The notes beneath the pieces are model-generated. The model did no database searches. It was not told the origin of the DNA and saw only the letters and a list, made by a program, of their open reading frames with translations. This document shows positions 15,545-23,588 of a stretch of DNA of 32,281 nt, piece by piece. The DNA comes from Bacteroidales bacterium. Lineage in GTDB: Bacteria; Bacteroidota; Bacteroidia; Bacteroidales; UBA12170. A program made the translations under genes and the position numbers. Within the stretch, counting starts at the first letter, position 1, and every line of letters begins with the position of its first letter. The DNA lies in assembly GCA_016744655.1 (NCBI GenBank), contig JADGDY010000044.1, positions 1-32,281 on the forward strand. The letters are read 5' to 3'.

Positions 15545-17869
15545 TTAAAATTTAAAGTTCCAAGTTACAGAAGGCACTATTCCAAATAAACTCAGCTGAA
15601 CTGCTTCGGTGGTTCCGGGAACCGTTTCGCTTTCTTGAAAATCGATGGAGTAAGCATTGTATCTGTTGTAGGCATTGTAAATTGAAAAATCCCAACTCGA
15701 TTTAAATCTCTTTTTTTGCTTTCCTTCTAAATGCACATTTAAGTCTAAGCGATGATAATCAGGCATTCTATAACCATTTCGCTCTGTATAGTAAGGGTAG
15801 GTAAAACCATCATATTCATATTTACCGCTAGGGAAAGTCACAGCATTTCCGGTATAATACACCCAAGTTGCAGACACACTCCATCTTTTGTTTATTTGAT
15901 AACTACCTACTAAAGAAATATCGTGGGTTTTGTCAATTTTACTGGGATACCATTCGTTATTATTAATGCCTTCAATTTGGTTTTCGGTGCGAGATAGCGT
16001 ATAACTCAACCAACCCGTAAACTTTCCTGTTTTCTTTTTTAAATAAAACTCTGCTCCAAAACTTCTTCCTTTTCCTTGAAGAATATAGGATTCTAAATTT
16101 TCATTTAGTACAATATCAGCACCATCTTTAAAATCGGTAATATTATACATATCCTTATAATAAGCCTCCACAGAAAACTCATAATTATTATCTTGGAAAT
16201 TTTGGAAATAGCCAAGCGCATACTGATTTACATCTAATGGTTGAATATTGTGTGAACTAGGTACCCAAGTATCAGTGGGCTGTCCGGAGGTGCTATTTGA
16301 CATCAGGTGCAAATATTGCCCCATTTTATTATACGAGGCTTTAATTGATTTGTCTTCAGCTAATCTGTAACTTAATGATAACCGTGGCTCGATGCTATTA
16401 TAAGATTGCATAACTTCGTTTTTTCCAAAATAAACAGAATCAACAATTTGATTATCTTCATTATAAGTATTGTTATAACCTTCTCCGAGTTGACTGAAAT
16501 TAGATATTCTTAGGCCATATTCAGCAGAAACCCTATCTGTTATTTCTTGTTTGTTGGAGAGGTATATTGACGATTCCAAAGCAAATTTCTCATCCAATAA
16601 AATTTCGGTATTGTCATTATTCTCATGCTCCAACTTACCAGGATTAAAGGTGTGATGTGTAGAGTTAAAACCAAAACTTAATGTGTTTTTAGGATTCAAA
16701 AAGTAGGTGAAATCTTGTTTGAAACCATAGTCTACGATTCCTGAAGATAATTCAGATTCTCCATCATTAAGTTTAAATCCGTAATCGTATTCACTATAAA
16801 TTAGCGTAGTATTACTAAATAGTTTTGAATTAAAAATATGGTTCCATCTTAGTGTTCCTGTTTTATTGCCCCAGTTCATGCCCATTGCACCATAGCCAAA
16901 TTCATCATTGCCAAAATATCCAGATAGGAATATTCTATTATTGTCATTTATTTGATAATTTAATTTAGCATTCAAATCGTAGAAATAAAGATTGGCATCA
17001 TCATCTAAAATACCTACCGCTCCAGCTACCAAATCGGCATAACTCCTTCGTCCAGAAACTATAAAAGACATTTTATCTTTTATAATCGGTCCTTCTAAGG
17101 TTAGGCGAGAAGAGATGAGACCTAATCCACCTGAGACTTGAAAATTCTGATTATTACCATCTTTCATACTGATATCTAATACTGAAGATGCTCGTCCACC
17201 ATAATTGGCTGGAATACCTCCCTTATAAACAGACATGTTCTTTAAGGCATCAGAATTAAAAACTGAAAAGAATCCCATTAGGTGAGATGCACTATAAACA
17301 GGAGCTTCATCCAATAAAATGAGGTTTTGATCTATAGAGCCTCCTCTAACACTAAATCCATTTCCTCCCTCAGAGGTAGCACTTATTCCTGGAAGAAGTT
17401 GAATGGTTTTTAATATGTCTTTCTCACCAAAAAGAACAGGAAGTTTGCTTATTTGTTTCATGTCCATTTTCTCAACACTCATTTGAGCAGAACTTAAATT
17501 AGCATCTTTCTTCTCTGAAATGATTTCAACTTCATCTAAACTATTACTGGAGGGCTCAAGGCTGATGTTTAACTTGAGGTTTTCATCTAGCTGGATTTTT
17601 TTTGTTATGGTCTGAAAACCTAGATAAGAAATTTGTAATTTGTAATTCCCCTCGGGTAATGTTAGAGAGAAAAAACCATAGGTATTGGTACTTGTTCCTA
17701 ATTGCTGCTCTATGTCGAAAATAGTAGCCCCAATTAGGTCTTCACCGTTTTCTGCATCGGTAATCTTTCCGCTAATTGTAAATTTATCCTGAGAAAAACT
17801 TAAGAAAGGTAGAATCATAAGGAGTGCTATTCCAAAGATTTCAATTCGTTGATTTGTGTGTATCTTCAT
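15545..17869 (-). CDS. TonB-dependent receptor with CarboxypepD_reg-like N-terminal domain
   Basis: A 774-residue outer-membrane importer. Order: signal peptide (MKIHTNQRIEIFGIALLMILPFLSFSQ), a carboxypeptidase-regulatory-like beta domain (FTISGKITDAENGEDLIGATIFD..., about residues 30-115), a plug domain (LPVLFGEKDILKTIQLLPG ... GFSVRGGSIDQNLILLDEAPVY), then a beta barrel ending in SVTWNFKF with C-terminal Phe. The frame is open to 17971, but the ATG at 17869 starts the leader. It is the first gene of the receptor-DUF4249 unit, divergent from a LytS/LytTR pair that may regulate it. The cargo cannot be inferred. Confidence 0.92.
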   Translation of the reverse strand: MKIHTNQRIEIFGIALLMILPFLSFSQDKFTISGKITDAENGEDLIGATIFDIEQQLGTSTNTYGFFSLTLPEGNYKLQISYLGFQTITKKIQLDENLKLNISLEPSSNSLDEVEIISEKKDANLSSAQMSVEKMDMKQISKLPVLFGEKDILKTIQLLPGISATSEGGNGFSVRGGSIDQNLILLDEAPVYSASHLMGFFSVFNSDALKNMSVYKGGIPANYGGRASSVLDISMKDGNNQNFQVSGGLGLISSRLTLEGPIIKDKMSFIVSGRRSYADLVAGAVGILDDDANLYFYDLNAKLNYQINDNNRIFLSGYFGNDEFGYGAMGMNWGNKTGTLRWNHIFNSKLFSNTTLIYSEYDYGFKLNDGESELSSGIVDYGFKQDFTYFLNPKNTLSFGFNSTHHTFNPGKLEHENNDNTEILLDEKFALESSIYLSNKQEITDRVSAEYGLRISNFSQLGEGYNNTYNEDNQIVDSVYFGKNEVMQSYNSIEPRLSLSYRLAEDKSIKASYNKMGQYLHLMSNSTSGQPTDTWVPSSHNIQPLDVNQYALGYFQNFQDNNYEFSVEAYYKDMYNITDFKDGADIVLNENLESYILQGKGRSFGAEFYLKKKTGKFTGWLSYTLSRTENQIEGINNNEWYPSKIDKTHDISLVGSYQINKRWSVSATWVYYTGNAVTFPSGKYEYDGFTYPYYTERNGYRMPDYHRLDLNVHLEGKQKKRFKSSWDFSIYNAYNRYNAYSIDFQESETVPGTTEAVQLSLFGIVPSVTWNFKF

Positions 17870-17920
17870 ATGTGTGTTTTGATGGCACAAAAGAAGGGGG
17901 AAGTGGCAAGTAGAAAAAAT

Positions 17921-17953
17921 AAAATGTACAAAGAGACCTGTTTTAAGGACAAA
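17921..17953 (-). promoter_or_regulatory. Candidate promoter of the TonB receptor operon
   Basis: On the minus strand TTTG (17950-17953), 21 bases, then TACATTTT (17921-17928). This is a good -33 box and a -7 box with one mismatch, about 50 bases before the start. Confidence 0.4.
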
Positions 17954-18042
17954 TGCATTCCACAGCCTCATTTTAAGAAATCTTAAGTTTGTTGAAGAAA
18001 ATCAATTGTTGGTGGTCTAATTATGTACCTTAGTCCAAAATA

Positions 18043-18073
18043 TTTGTAGATTATTGGTTTGCTTGTAATTTTG
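18043..18073 (+). promoter_or_regulatory. Consensus promoter of the LytS/LytTR operon
   Basis: TTTG (18043-18046), exactly 19 bases, then TAATTTTG (18066-18073). This fits the Bacteroidota TTTG-N19-TAnnTTTG consensus fully. The kinase ATG is at 18093. Confidence 0.65.
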
Positions 18074-18092
18074 CCTTGTAAAATACTAATTC

Positions 18093-19097
18093 ATGAAAAG
18101 ACGAATTTTATTTCATTCATTTCTTTGGTTGACAATTTTATTGCTAGCAACAGTATTCCGACTGAGCAAGCTTGGATTTAATGATGCAGTAACTATTAGT
18201 GCATTTAATATTAGTGTTTATATTATTGTATTTTACTTCAACTCTCTTTTTATTTTTCCAAAATATTATAATGGCAAAAAACTGACAAACTTTGTCCTAT
18301 TAAATGTAGGATTCATATTTCTGATGTCAGTATTATATTTACCATTTGAAATAAAATATATTGAAGTGAATTTTGATGTCATCAGAAAACCATTAATAAT
18401 TTTCTTTCTTAGAAATTTCTTTGCGAGTCTGTTAATAGTCTCTATACACACTGTATTTTTATTTCAAGAGAAAATAAAAGAACGTGAACTCGCTTCAGAA
18501 CATATTATTGGAGAAAAGCTTCAGGCAGAACTCATGCTTTTAAAATCACAAATAAATCCTCATTTTCTATTCAATGCTCTTAATAATATTTACTCTTTAA
18601 GCTATTTGAAATCAGATAAAGCTCCAGAAAGCGTTTTACTATTATCAAATATGTTGAGATATATTATTGAGGATTGTAAAGAGGAGGCCTTACCATTACG
18701 TTCGGAAATAGATTATTTGGAAACGTTTATTTCATTTCAAAAAATTAGAACAGCAGGCGAGTTAGACGTGAGTTTCGAGCATAGTGAAGTAAAATCTGAC
18801 CAATTAATCTCTCCTTTGATATTTTTACCTTTTGTAGAAAATAGCTTTAAATACAGCAGGGTTGGAGAGGTGAAAGATAGTTTTGTTAAAATATTATTGA
18901 AGTCCACAGAGAATAAATCAATATATTTTGAGATTGAAAATTCAATGCCGTCTCCTTTTAATGTGAGTCCTGGGGCTGGAACTGGCTTAGCAAATGTAAA
19001 AAAACGTTTGAACCTGGTATATCCAGATAAACATGATTTACAAATAGATAAACAAAATAATACTTACAAGGTAGTGCTAAAAATAGATTTCACATGA
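18093..19097 (+). CDS. LytS-like membrane histidine kinase
   Basis: A 334-residue sensor kinase. Four membrane segments (about 6-24, 34-54, 66-86 and 100-124) are followed by a short helical linker and the His_kinase (LytS/YehU type) domain. The phosphoacceptor is His157 in QINPHFLFNALNNI; the ATP-binding part shows PLIFLPFVENSFKYS (N box) and GAGTGLANVKKRL (G box). No periplasmic sensor domain is present. It shares an ATGA overlap with the response regulator gene, so they form one operon. It is divergent from the TonB receptor unit, suggesting local regulation (inference). Confidence 0.9.
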   Translation: MKRRILFHSFLWLTILLLATVFRLSKLGFNDAVTISAFNISVYIIVFYFNSLFIFPKYYNGKKLTNFVLLNVGFIFLMSVLYLPFEIKYIEVNFDVIRKPLIIFFLRNFFASLLIVSIHTVFLFQEKIKERELASEHIIGEKLQAELMLLKSQINPHFLFNALNNIYSLSYLKSDKAPESVLLLSNMLRYIIEDCKEEALPLRSEIDYLETFISFQKIRTAGELDVSFEHSEVKSDQLISPLIFLPFVENSFKYSRVGEVKDSFVKILLKSTENKSIYFEIENSMPSPFNVSPGAGTGLANVKKRLNLVYPDKHDLQIDKQNNTYKVVLKIDFT

Positions 19098-19807
19098 AAA
19101 TTAACTGTGCCATTATAGATGATGAATATTTAGCACGTGAATATTTGAAAGATTATGTTGCTAAAATTCCCTACTTAAATTTAAAAGGAGATTTTGAATC
19201 TCCACTGTTGGTTATGGATGCCATAAAGTATGGAGAGCTCGATTTATTATTTCTAGATATACAAATGCCTGAAATTACTGGCTTGGAATTTATTAGGGCA
19301 TTAGAAAAATGTCCCTATGTGATAATCACAACTGCTTATAAGGAATTTGCTCTTGAAGGCTACGAATTGAATGTTGTAGATTATTTATTGAAGCCTTTTC
19401 CTTTTGCAAGATTTGTAAAAGCTACAGATAAGGTTCTTGATTTAATGAGTCATACACCAGGCGCCTCAAGCACAAAGGTTGAAAATGAAAAGGAAGGTTA
19501 TATTATTGTAAGAGCCGATAGGAAGTTTTACAAGATTAATTTTGAGGAGTTGATATATATGGAAGGACAAAAATCCTATGTGAGTTTCTATACCAAAACT
19601 GAAAGGATTACAGCCCTAATGACCATGAAAGAGTTGGAAGAAGTGTTGCCTGATAATCAATTTATTAGAATTCATAAATCTTTTATTGTATCTGTTGTGG
19701 CTATTCATTCTATGGATGGAAATATGTTGGGGGTTGAGCATCACAAACTCCCAATAGGTAAGAGTTACAAGAAATTAGTTGAAAATATTTTTCGCAAGGA
19801 GAGCTAG
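19094..19807 (+). CDS. LytTR-type response regulator
   Basis: A 237-residue two-domain regulator. The receiver domain has acidic residues DDE (9-11), phosphoacceptor Asp55 in LLFLDIQMPEITG, a TTAY switch and the LLKPF lysine. The C-terminal domain, from about residue 135, is a LytTR DNA-binding fold (YIIVRADRKFYKINFEELIYMEGQKSYV ... FIRIHKSFIV). The start overlaps the kinase stop by four bases. Its stop codon overlaps, on the other strand, the stop of the TfoX-like gene in a shared CTAG. Confidence 0.93.
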   Translation: MKINCAIIDDEYLAREYLKDYVAKIPYLNLKGDFESPLLVMDAIKYGELDLLFLDIQMPEITGLEFIRALEKCPYVIITTAYKEFALEGYELNVVDYLLKPFPFARFVKATDKVLDLMSHTPGASSTKVENEKEGYIIVRADRKFYKINFEELIYMEGQKSYVSFYTKTERITALMTMKELEEVLPDNQFIRIHKSFIVSVVAIHSMDGNMLGVEHHKLPIGKSYKKLVENIFRKES

Positions 19808-20169
19808 TTTTTCTTTTTCTTGCTCTTCTTAGCCAGAGGATTATAATCTAAGCAAATTTGAATCCATTCTTCCAAGTCCTTTTGCATATCCAAGCCTAAA
19901 GAATCAATGAAAATAAAGCCTTTCAATGGTCGACCAGTAAAAGTCATTTCCGAGGCATATTCTTTTTTCAAAGCTGATTCATATACGAACTCACCAACTC
20001 TAGCCATCATTCTTGGTCGCTTATTTGATTTGTCGGAAGTTAAACCTACACACATTTTGTCATCAACCATGAAACTGAGTCCGCCCATCATTTTCTTTTC
20101 TGTAAACAATACTCGCTTTTGCTTTAAAACTTGTCTGATGCGTTCTGCTAAATTTTCATCGTAGGCCAT
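19804..20169 (-). CDS. TfoX N-terminal domain protein
   Basis: A 121-residue protein matching the TfoX/Sxy N-terminal domain: MAYDENLAERIRQVLKQ, TEKKMMGGLSFMVDDKMCVGL, then RVG and TFTGRPLKGFIFID, ending in a Lys-rich tail (KKSKKKKN). The domain is known from the competence regulator Sxy but occurs alone in many species with no known role. The ATG at 20169 starts the domain. A longer frame to 20247 would translate an octamer DNA repeat into an STSQPLNL-type repeat and is rejected. Confidence 0.85.
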   Translation of the reverse strand: MAYDENLAERIRQVLKQKRVLFTEKKMMGGLSFMVDDKMCVGLTSDKSNKRPRMMARVGEFVYESALKKEYASEMTFTGRPLKGFIFIDSLGLDMQKDLEEWIQICLDYNPLAKKSKKKKN

Positions 20170-20179
20170 GTTTTTTAGT

Positions 20180-20232
20180 GTTAAGAGGTTGAGAGGTTGA
20201 GAGGTTGAGAGGTTGAGAGGTTGAGAGGTTGA
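20180..20232. repeat. Octamer tandem repeat (GTTGAGAG)
   Basis: About six and a half units of GTTGAGAG. The first unit has one mismatch and the last is partial. It lies between the DUF3795 stop and the TfoX-like start. Such arrays can change copy number by slippage. Confidence 0.85.
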
Positions 20233-20233
20233 T

Positions 20234-20539
20234 TTAGCTTTCTTCACTTTTCCCTTTTGCTTTCATTTTAAGCTCTTTTTGGTTCTCAATTAAATTTTGT
20301 CCATATTTTTCCCACGTTTTTGAAAACTTCTTAAATCTACTGCATGGGAATTTTGAGCATTGATAGCAATAATCAATTCCTTTCTTCTCGTTGCATTGGT
20401 ATATGGTTTTACAATGCTTGCAACCTTTGTCAGCTCCTTCGCATCCGTTTTTCTCTTTACCAAAACGAGGGCAACCATTACAATCGATGCCACATGGGGG
20501 AGTGGTTCCTTTATATTTCTTTTTCTTCTTCTCTTTCAA
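20234..20539 (-). CDS. DUF3795 cysteine-rich protein
   Basis: A 101-residue protein with 11 cysteines in the DUF3795 pattern: PCGIDCNGCPRFGKEKNGC, CKHCKTIYQC, then YCYQCSKFPCSRFKKF. It probably binds metal; the function is unknown. The frame has no ATG before the conserved block. The most upstream usable start is a TTG at 20539, inside the 3' end of the preceding gene (29-base overlap), so translation probably depends on that gene. Confidence 0.75.
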   Translation of the reverse strand: MKEKKKKKYKGTTPPCGIDCNGCPRFGKEKNGCEGADKGCKHCKTIYQCNEKKGIDYCYQCSKFPCSRFKKFSKTWEKYGQNLIENQKELKMKAKGKSEES

Positions 20540-20801
20540 GTTCTGAATCTTTATGACCTGACCCTTTAAACCAGTTTTTGGGATTAAAATAAGATTTGTA
20601 TTTGGTAAATAGTTCTTTACCCACTAAAAGACCGCCGCCCCAAAATAAAATTTCTCCAATAACTAGCGATGCTGTACTAAGCCACACTTTTGTTGTGTTT
20701 TCTATTTCAATAAATGGGAAAACAGGGATAATTAGAAAGAATGGAATGCAAGCAACCATTAATCCGATACCTAGCTTAATCTTCCAGTTTTGTTTTTTCA
20801 T
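20511..20801 (-). CDS. Transporter-suffix-domain small membrane protein
   Basis: A 96-residue protein with two membrane segments (about 9-30 and 40-60) and the motif LVIGEILFWGGGLLVGKELFTKYKSYFNPKNWF, which matches the small transporter-suffix family found alone or fused to the end of transporters. The C-terminus is charged (EREEEKEI). Its role is unknown. A TATATTTG -7-like box sits on the minus strand at 20821-20828, next to the end of the repeat element. Confidence 0.75.
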   Translation of the reverse strand: MKKQNWKIKLGIGLMVACIPFFLIIPVFPFIEIENTTKVWLSTASLVIGEILFWGGGLLVGKELFTKYKSYFNPKNWFKGSGHKDSELEREEEKEI

Positions 20802-20820
20802 GGTTTTCTCAATCAGAAGC

Positions 20821-20828
20821 CAAATATA
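20821..20828 (-). promoter_or_regulatory. Candidate -7 box for the small-gene cluster
   Basis: The minus strand reads TATATTTG, an exact TAnnTTTG, about 20 bases before the start at 20801 and five bases outside the repeat element. No -33 match is seen; that position lies inside the element. Confidence 0.4.
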
Positions 20829-20833
20829 TTAAA

Positions 20834-21101
20834 AACCTCAGTTCGACATTAAATAATGCCACAGTTTCATAGAATTGGCTCATATATGACAGAAATTTAT
20901 GAAGAGCTATCGGGATAACTTAAAGAAATTTCTGGAGATATAGGGGCTAATTATCGAAATCCACTAGTGGAAAAGCTAATAATACATCATCTTTCACTTA
21001 ATAATCATTTAATATAGCCCGCTATAACTTCATGATTATTAATATAAATCTAATGCATTATTAGCTTTCTGTGGCAATTATTTCATAATCGTTCTGAGGT
21101 T
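20834..21101. repeat. Inverted-repeat (MITE-like) element, copy 2
   Basis: Sister of 4698-4964, alignable along the full ~268 bases. Terminal repeats: 20834-20864 (AACCTCAG ... CCACAG) against 21069-21101 (CTGTGG ... CTGAGGTT), about 31 bases with a few mismatches and gaps. Internal arms 20972-20985 and 21055-21068 pair at 13 of 14 positions. An 11-bp perfect stem (20998-21008 with 21032-21042) encloses a TATAG-CCCG-CTATA hairpin (21013-21026). CCACTAGTGG is a further 10-bp palindrome. There is no ORF. Confidence 0.8.
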
Positions 21102-21906
21102 ATAACTGAAGCTTAGTTTGTATCTGGTGTACGTCTTTTTGCAAAGATTTAAGACTTTGAGCTAGGGCCTCCGTTTTCATTTCGTTGGTATCGGGGAGTT
21201 CTCCGCTAATATAATTCACGAATTTCCAAACTTCTTTAACCTCCTGAACGTGGATTTCGTAAGGTTCGTAGAGTGGATTGAGTGAATGGAGTTTGAGAGT
21301 GCCGTCGCTTACTATTTTATTCTCGGCCACTTTAAATACCACGCCATCGTCAATGGTAAGAATGATATAAGCTTGCTTGCTCTTCATGTGAGTCCAGTTT
21401 TGAACGAACTCCGCTGTTACATAAGAACCATCGGGGATGGGAAGCATAGAATCACCACTGATTTGAAAGCTGCGGTATTTCTTTTCCTTAGATAGGAAAG
21501 GAAGCCTAAATGTGGGTAGTATTTTTATATACTCTGGGTCGGCAAAGCCACTGGTATAGCCTGCTTTAGCTTTCTCAGGAACCAATTCTATATTTTCCTC
21601 GTTGTCCTCACTTACTGAAGTTACTAAAACCCTCAATTTGCTTCCTTTAATATATACATCGTAACCTCTTTCCAGTTGGTTGAGTTGATTTTCTGGAAGA
21701 TTCCCCAAATCAATTTTTATTAAAGTATCCACCGATACATTATAGTATTCCGAAAAGCTCACCAAAGCAGACATATTAGGCTGTGCCACTTCATTTTCAT
21801 AACCACTCAAAGTAGAGCGCTTCATATTTAATGATTGCGCAATATCCTCTTGAGTAAAACGCCTTCTCTTTCTTAATAGTTTAATATTGCTGCTAAATAT
21901 TGTCAT
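21100..21906 (-). CDS. XRE-S24 (CI/LexA-like) self-cleaving repressor
   Basis: A 268-residue repressor. The N-terminal HTH (residues 7-62: LLRKRRRFTQEDIAQSLNMK..., STLSGYENEVAQPN) is joined to a C-terminal S24 peptidase domain. The expected Ala-Gly cleavage site is Ala115-Gly116 in EKAKAGYTSG; the catalytic dyad is Ser153 (SGDSMLP) and Lys192 (GVVFKVA). It therefore looks able to cleave itself when RecA is activated, like LexA or CI. A short helical tail follows. It is divergent from dinB over 339 bases, the usual arrangement for a locally controlled damage response. Its stop codon sits at the end of repeat element copy 2. Confidence 0.9.
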   Translation of the reverse strand: MTIFSSNIKLLRKRRRFTQEDIAQSLNMKRSTLSGYENEVAQPNMSALVSFSEYYNVSVDTLIKIDLGNLPENQLNQLERGYDVYIKGSKLRVLVTSVSEDNEENIELVPEKAKAGYTSGFADPEYIKILPTFRLPFLSKEKKYRSFQISGDSMLPIPDGSYVTAEFVQNWTHMKSKQAYIILTIDDGVVFKVAENKIVSDGTLKLHSLNPLYEPYEIHVQEVKEVWKFVNYISGELPDTNEMKTEALAQSLKSLQKDVHQIQTKLQL

Positions 21907-22013
21907 ATCTCTATTTGTTTTTTTAACTTAGGTATTATTTAAGGGCAACACATCCGTCATTCAGCGCCTCGCTTTCCCAAGGTAAGCGCACACTTTTTTT
22001 ATAATAAAAGCTA

Positions 22014-22034
22014 GCGCGGAAATGTTTTCCGTGC
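22014..22034. promoter_or_regulatory. GC-rich palindrome between repressor and dinB
   Basis: Arms GCGCGGAAA and TTTCCGTGC around TGT pair at eight of nine positions. It could be an operator or a dispersed repetitive palindrome; it stands out by GC content from the AT-rich flanks. Confidence 0.4.
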
Positions 22035-22082
22035 ATATATAGTTCTAATTATTACCGTACCAAATTCACATCAGCGTTATAT

Positions 22083-22124
22083 CATCCCACATCCATCATC
22101 CATTATCCATCATCCCGCACCCAA
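22083..22124. repeat. Heptamer repeat, six CATCC-type units
   Basis: Six 7-base units: CATCCCA, CATCCAT, CATCCAT, TATCCAT, CATCCCG, CACCCAA. Same period and core as 12191-12253. Confidence 0.65.
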
Positions 22125-22160
22125 CAAATTTTCCCAAACCTTCTTTCAATTTTCAAAATA

Positions 22161-22201
22161 ATGATTATATTACCGTCATAAAAATGATTAAATAATAATC
22201 A
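22161..22201 (+). promoter_or_regulatory. Candidate operator upstream of dinB
   Basis: TGATTA-AATAA-TAATCA (22185-22201) is a perfect 6+6 inverted repeat. A further ATGATTA at 22161-22167 repeats the half-site 23 bases upstream. It lies 44 bases before the dinB start. Binding by the S24 repressor is an inference; no matching site was found near the repressor's own start. Confidence 0.4.
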
Positions 22202-22245
22202 AAAGTAAATAAAATAATTTAAATCACAAATATTTCAGATAATTT

Positions 22246-23478
22246 ATGTTCACAGCTCAAGACAATAGAACTATAGTCCATTTTGATTTGGATACTTTTT
22301 TTGTTTCGGTAGAGCGACTCACAAACAGTGCTTTAAATGGATTGCCTATCATTATTGGAGGAGGCTCGGATAGAGGAGTAGTGAGCACTTGTAGTTATGA
22401 AGCACGAGCATTTGGAGTGCATTCGGCCATGCCCATGAAAATGGCCATGCGACTTTGTAAAGATGCAGTGGTTATTAGAGGCGATATGGATGAGTATAGT
22501 AAGTATTCGCGCTTGGTAACCGATGTGATTGCCGATAAAGCACCACTTTACGAAAAAGCCAGCATCGATGAACATTATTTAGATATCAGTGGAATGGATC
22601 GTTTCTTTGGTTCCTATCAGTGGACTAAAGAATTGCGGCAGAGTATTATTAAGGAAACTGGCTTACCTATTTCATTTGGTTTGTCGGTAAACAAGACTGT
22701 CGCGAAAATAGCTACAGGAGAATCCAAACCCAATGGTGAACTGAATATTTCAGCTGATATGGTACAGCCTTTTATGTTTCCGCTTTCTATTCGTAAAATT
22801 CCCATGATTGGCAAAAAGACTTACCATTTATTACGTTCTATGGGAGTTTCTAATATTGAAACATTGAGTCGTATTCCTCCCGAAATGATGGAGCAAGTAT
22901 TGGGAAAGTTTGGTGCTGTGATTTGGAAAAAAGCCAATGGCATAGATTTTACACCAGTGCAGGCCTATAGCGAACGCAAGAGTATTAGCAGTGAACGAAC
23001 TTTCCAGAAAGATACCATCGATGTGGTTCGACTTCGACTTTTGCTGATTTCTATGGTTGAAAAATTAGCGTTTAAATTGAGAAAAGAACAAAAGATGACA
23101 GGCTGTATCACGGTAAAAATTCGTTATTCCAATTTTGATACTCACACCCAACAAAAGCACATTCCTTATACTGGTTTCGATCATGTGCTAATGAAAACAA
23201 CCACAGACTTATTTGAGAAGCTCTATAACCGGCGCATGCTGATACGCTTAATTGGAGTACGATTTAGTGATTTAGTATATGGAGTGCAACAGCTCAATTT
23301 ATTCGAAGATACCCCTGAAATGATCAATCTCTATCAGGCCATGGATAAAGTGCGTCTTCGATTTGGTAGCCAGGCGGTAAAACGTGCTAGCTCTTTAGTG
23401 AGTAAAGATTTCTTTAAGTCTGAAGCACAGGCGCAGGCTGGAAATAGTTACAGTGCACTGCACCTCAAAGATCCCTAG
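22246..23478 (+). CDS. dinB: DNA polymerase IV (Y family)
   Basis: A 410-residue error-prone translesion polymerase. Catalytic acids: Asp14 in VHFDLDTFFVSVE and Asp108-Glu109 in ASIDEHYLDI. Then come the palm/thumb signature SFGLSVNKTVAKIATGESKPNG, a helix-hairpin-helix region (IRKIPMIGKKTYHLLRSMG) and the little-finger domain. QLNLF (349-353) is a beta-clamp-binding motif. The usual SIDEAY is SIDEHY here, which leaves the acids intact. It is divergent from the S24 repressor and so probably damage-inducible through it. Confidence 0.95.
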   Translation: MFTAQDNRTIVHFDLDTFFVSVERLTNSALNGLPIIIGGGSDRGVVSTCSYEARAFGVHSAMPMKMAMRLCKDAVVIRGDMDEYSKYSRLVTDVIADKAPLYEKASIDEHYLDISGMDRFFGSYQWTKELRQSIIKETGLPISFGLSVNKTVAKIATGESKPNGELNISADMVQPFMFPLSIRKIPMIGKKTYHLLRSMGVSNIETLSRIPPEMMEQVLGKFGAVIWKKANGIDFTPVQAYSERKSISSERTFQKDTIDVVRLRLLLISMVEKLAFKLRKEQKMTGCITVKIRYSNFDTHTQQKHIPYTGFDHVLMKTTTDLFEKLYNRRMLIRLIGVRFSDLVYGVQQLNLFEDTPEMINLYQAMDKVRLRFGSQAVKRASSLVSKDFFKSEAQAQAGNSYSALHLKDP

Positions 23479-23504
23479 GTGAATTGAATTCTTATAGATA
23501 TTAT

Positions 23505-23517
23505 GCTGCTCTGCAGC
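23505..23517. repeat. CAGAG-core hairpin 1
   Basis: Arms GCTGC and GCAGC around TCT; on the minus strand the loop reads AGA. With the flanking T and A the stem has six pairs. It lies 27 bases past the dinB stop. Confidence 0.6.
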
Positions 23518-23538
23518 AATGATTTTGATAAAAAAATA

Positions 23539-23551
23539 GGGGCAGAGCCCC
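23539..23551. repeat. CAGAG-core hairpin 2
   Basis: Arms GGGGC and GCCCC around AGA. Same 13-base design as the hairpins at 23505 and 23589 with different arms. No T tract follows, so it is not a normal terminator. Confidence 0.6.
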
Positions 23552-23588
23552 GATAAGCTTTATAAAACTCTAATAATAAGTAATCAAA

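Noticed and set aside
20170-20247. N-terminal extension of the TfoX-like protein (STSQPLNL repeats)
   Set aside because: It is only the translation of the octamer DNA repeat; the domain begins at the ATG at 20169.
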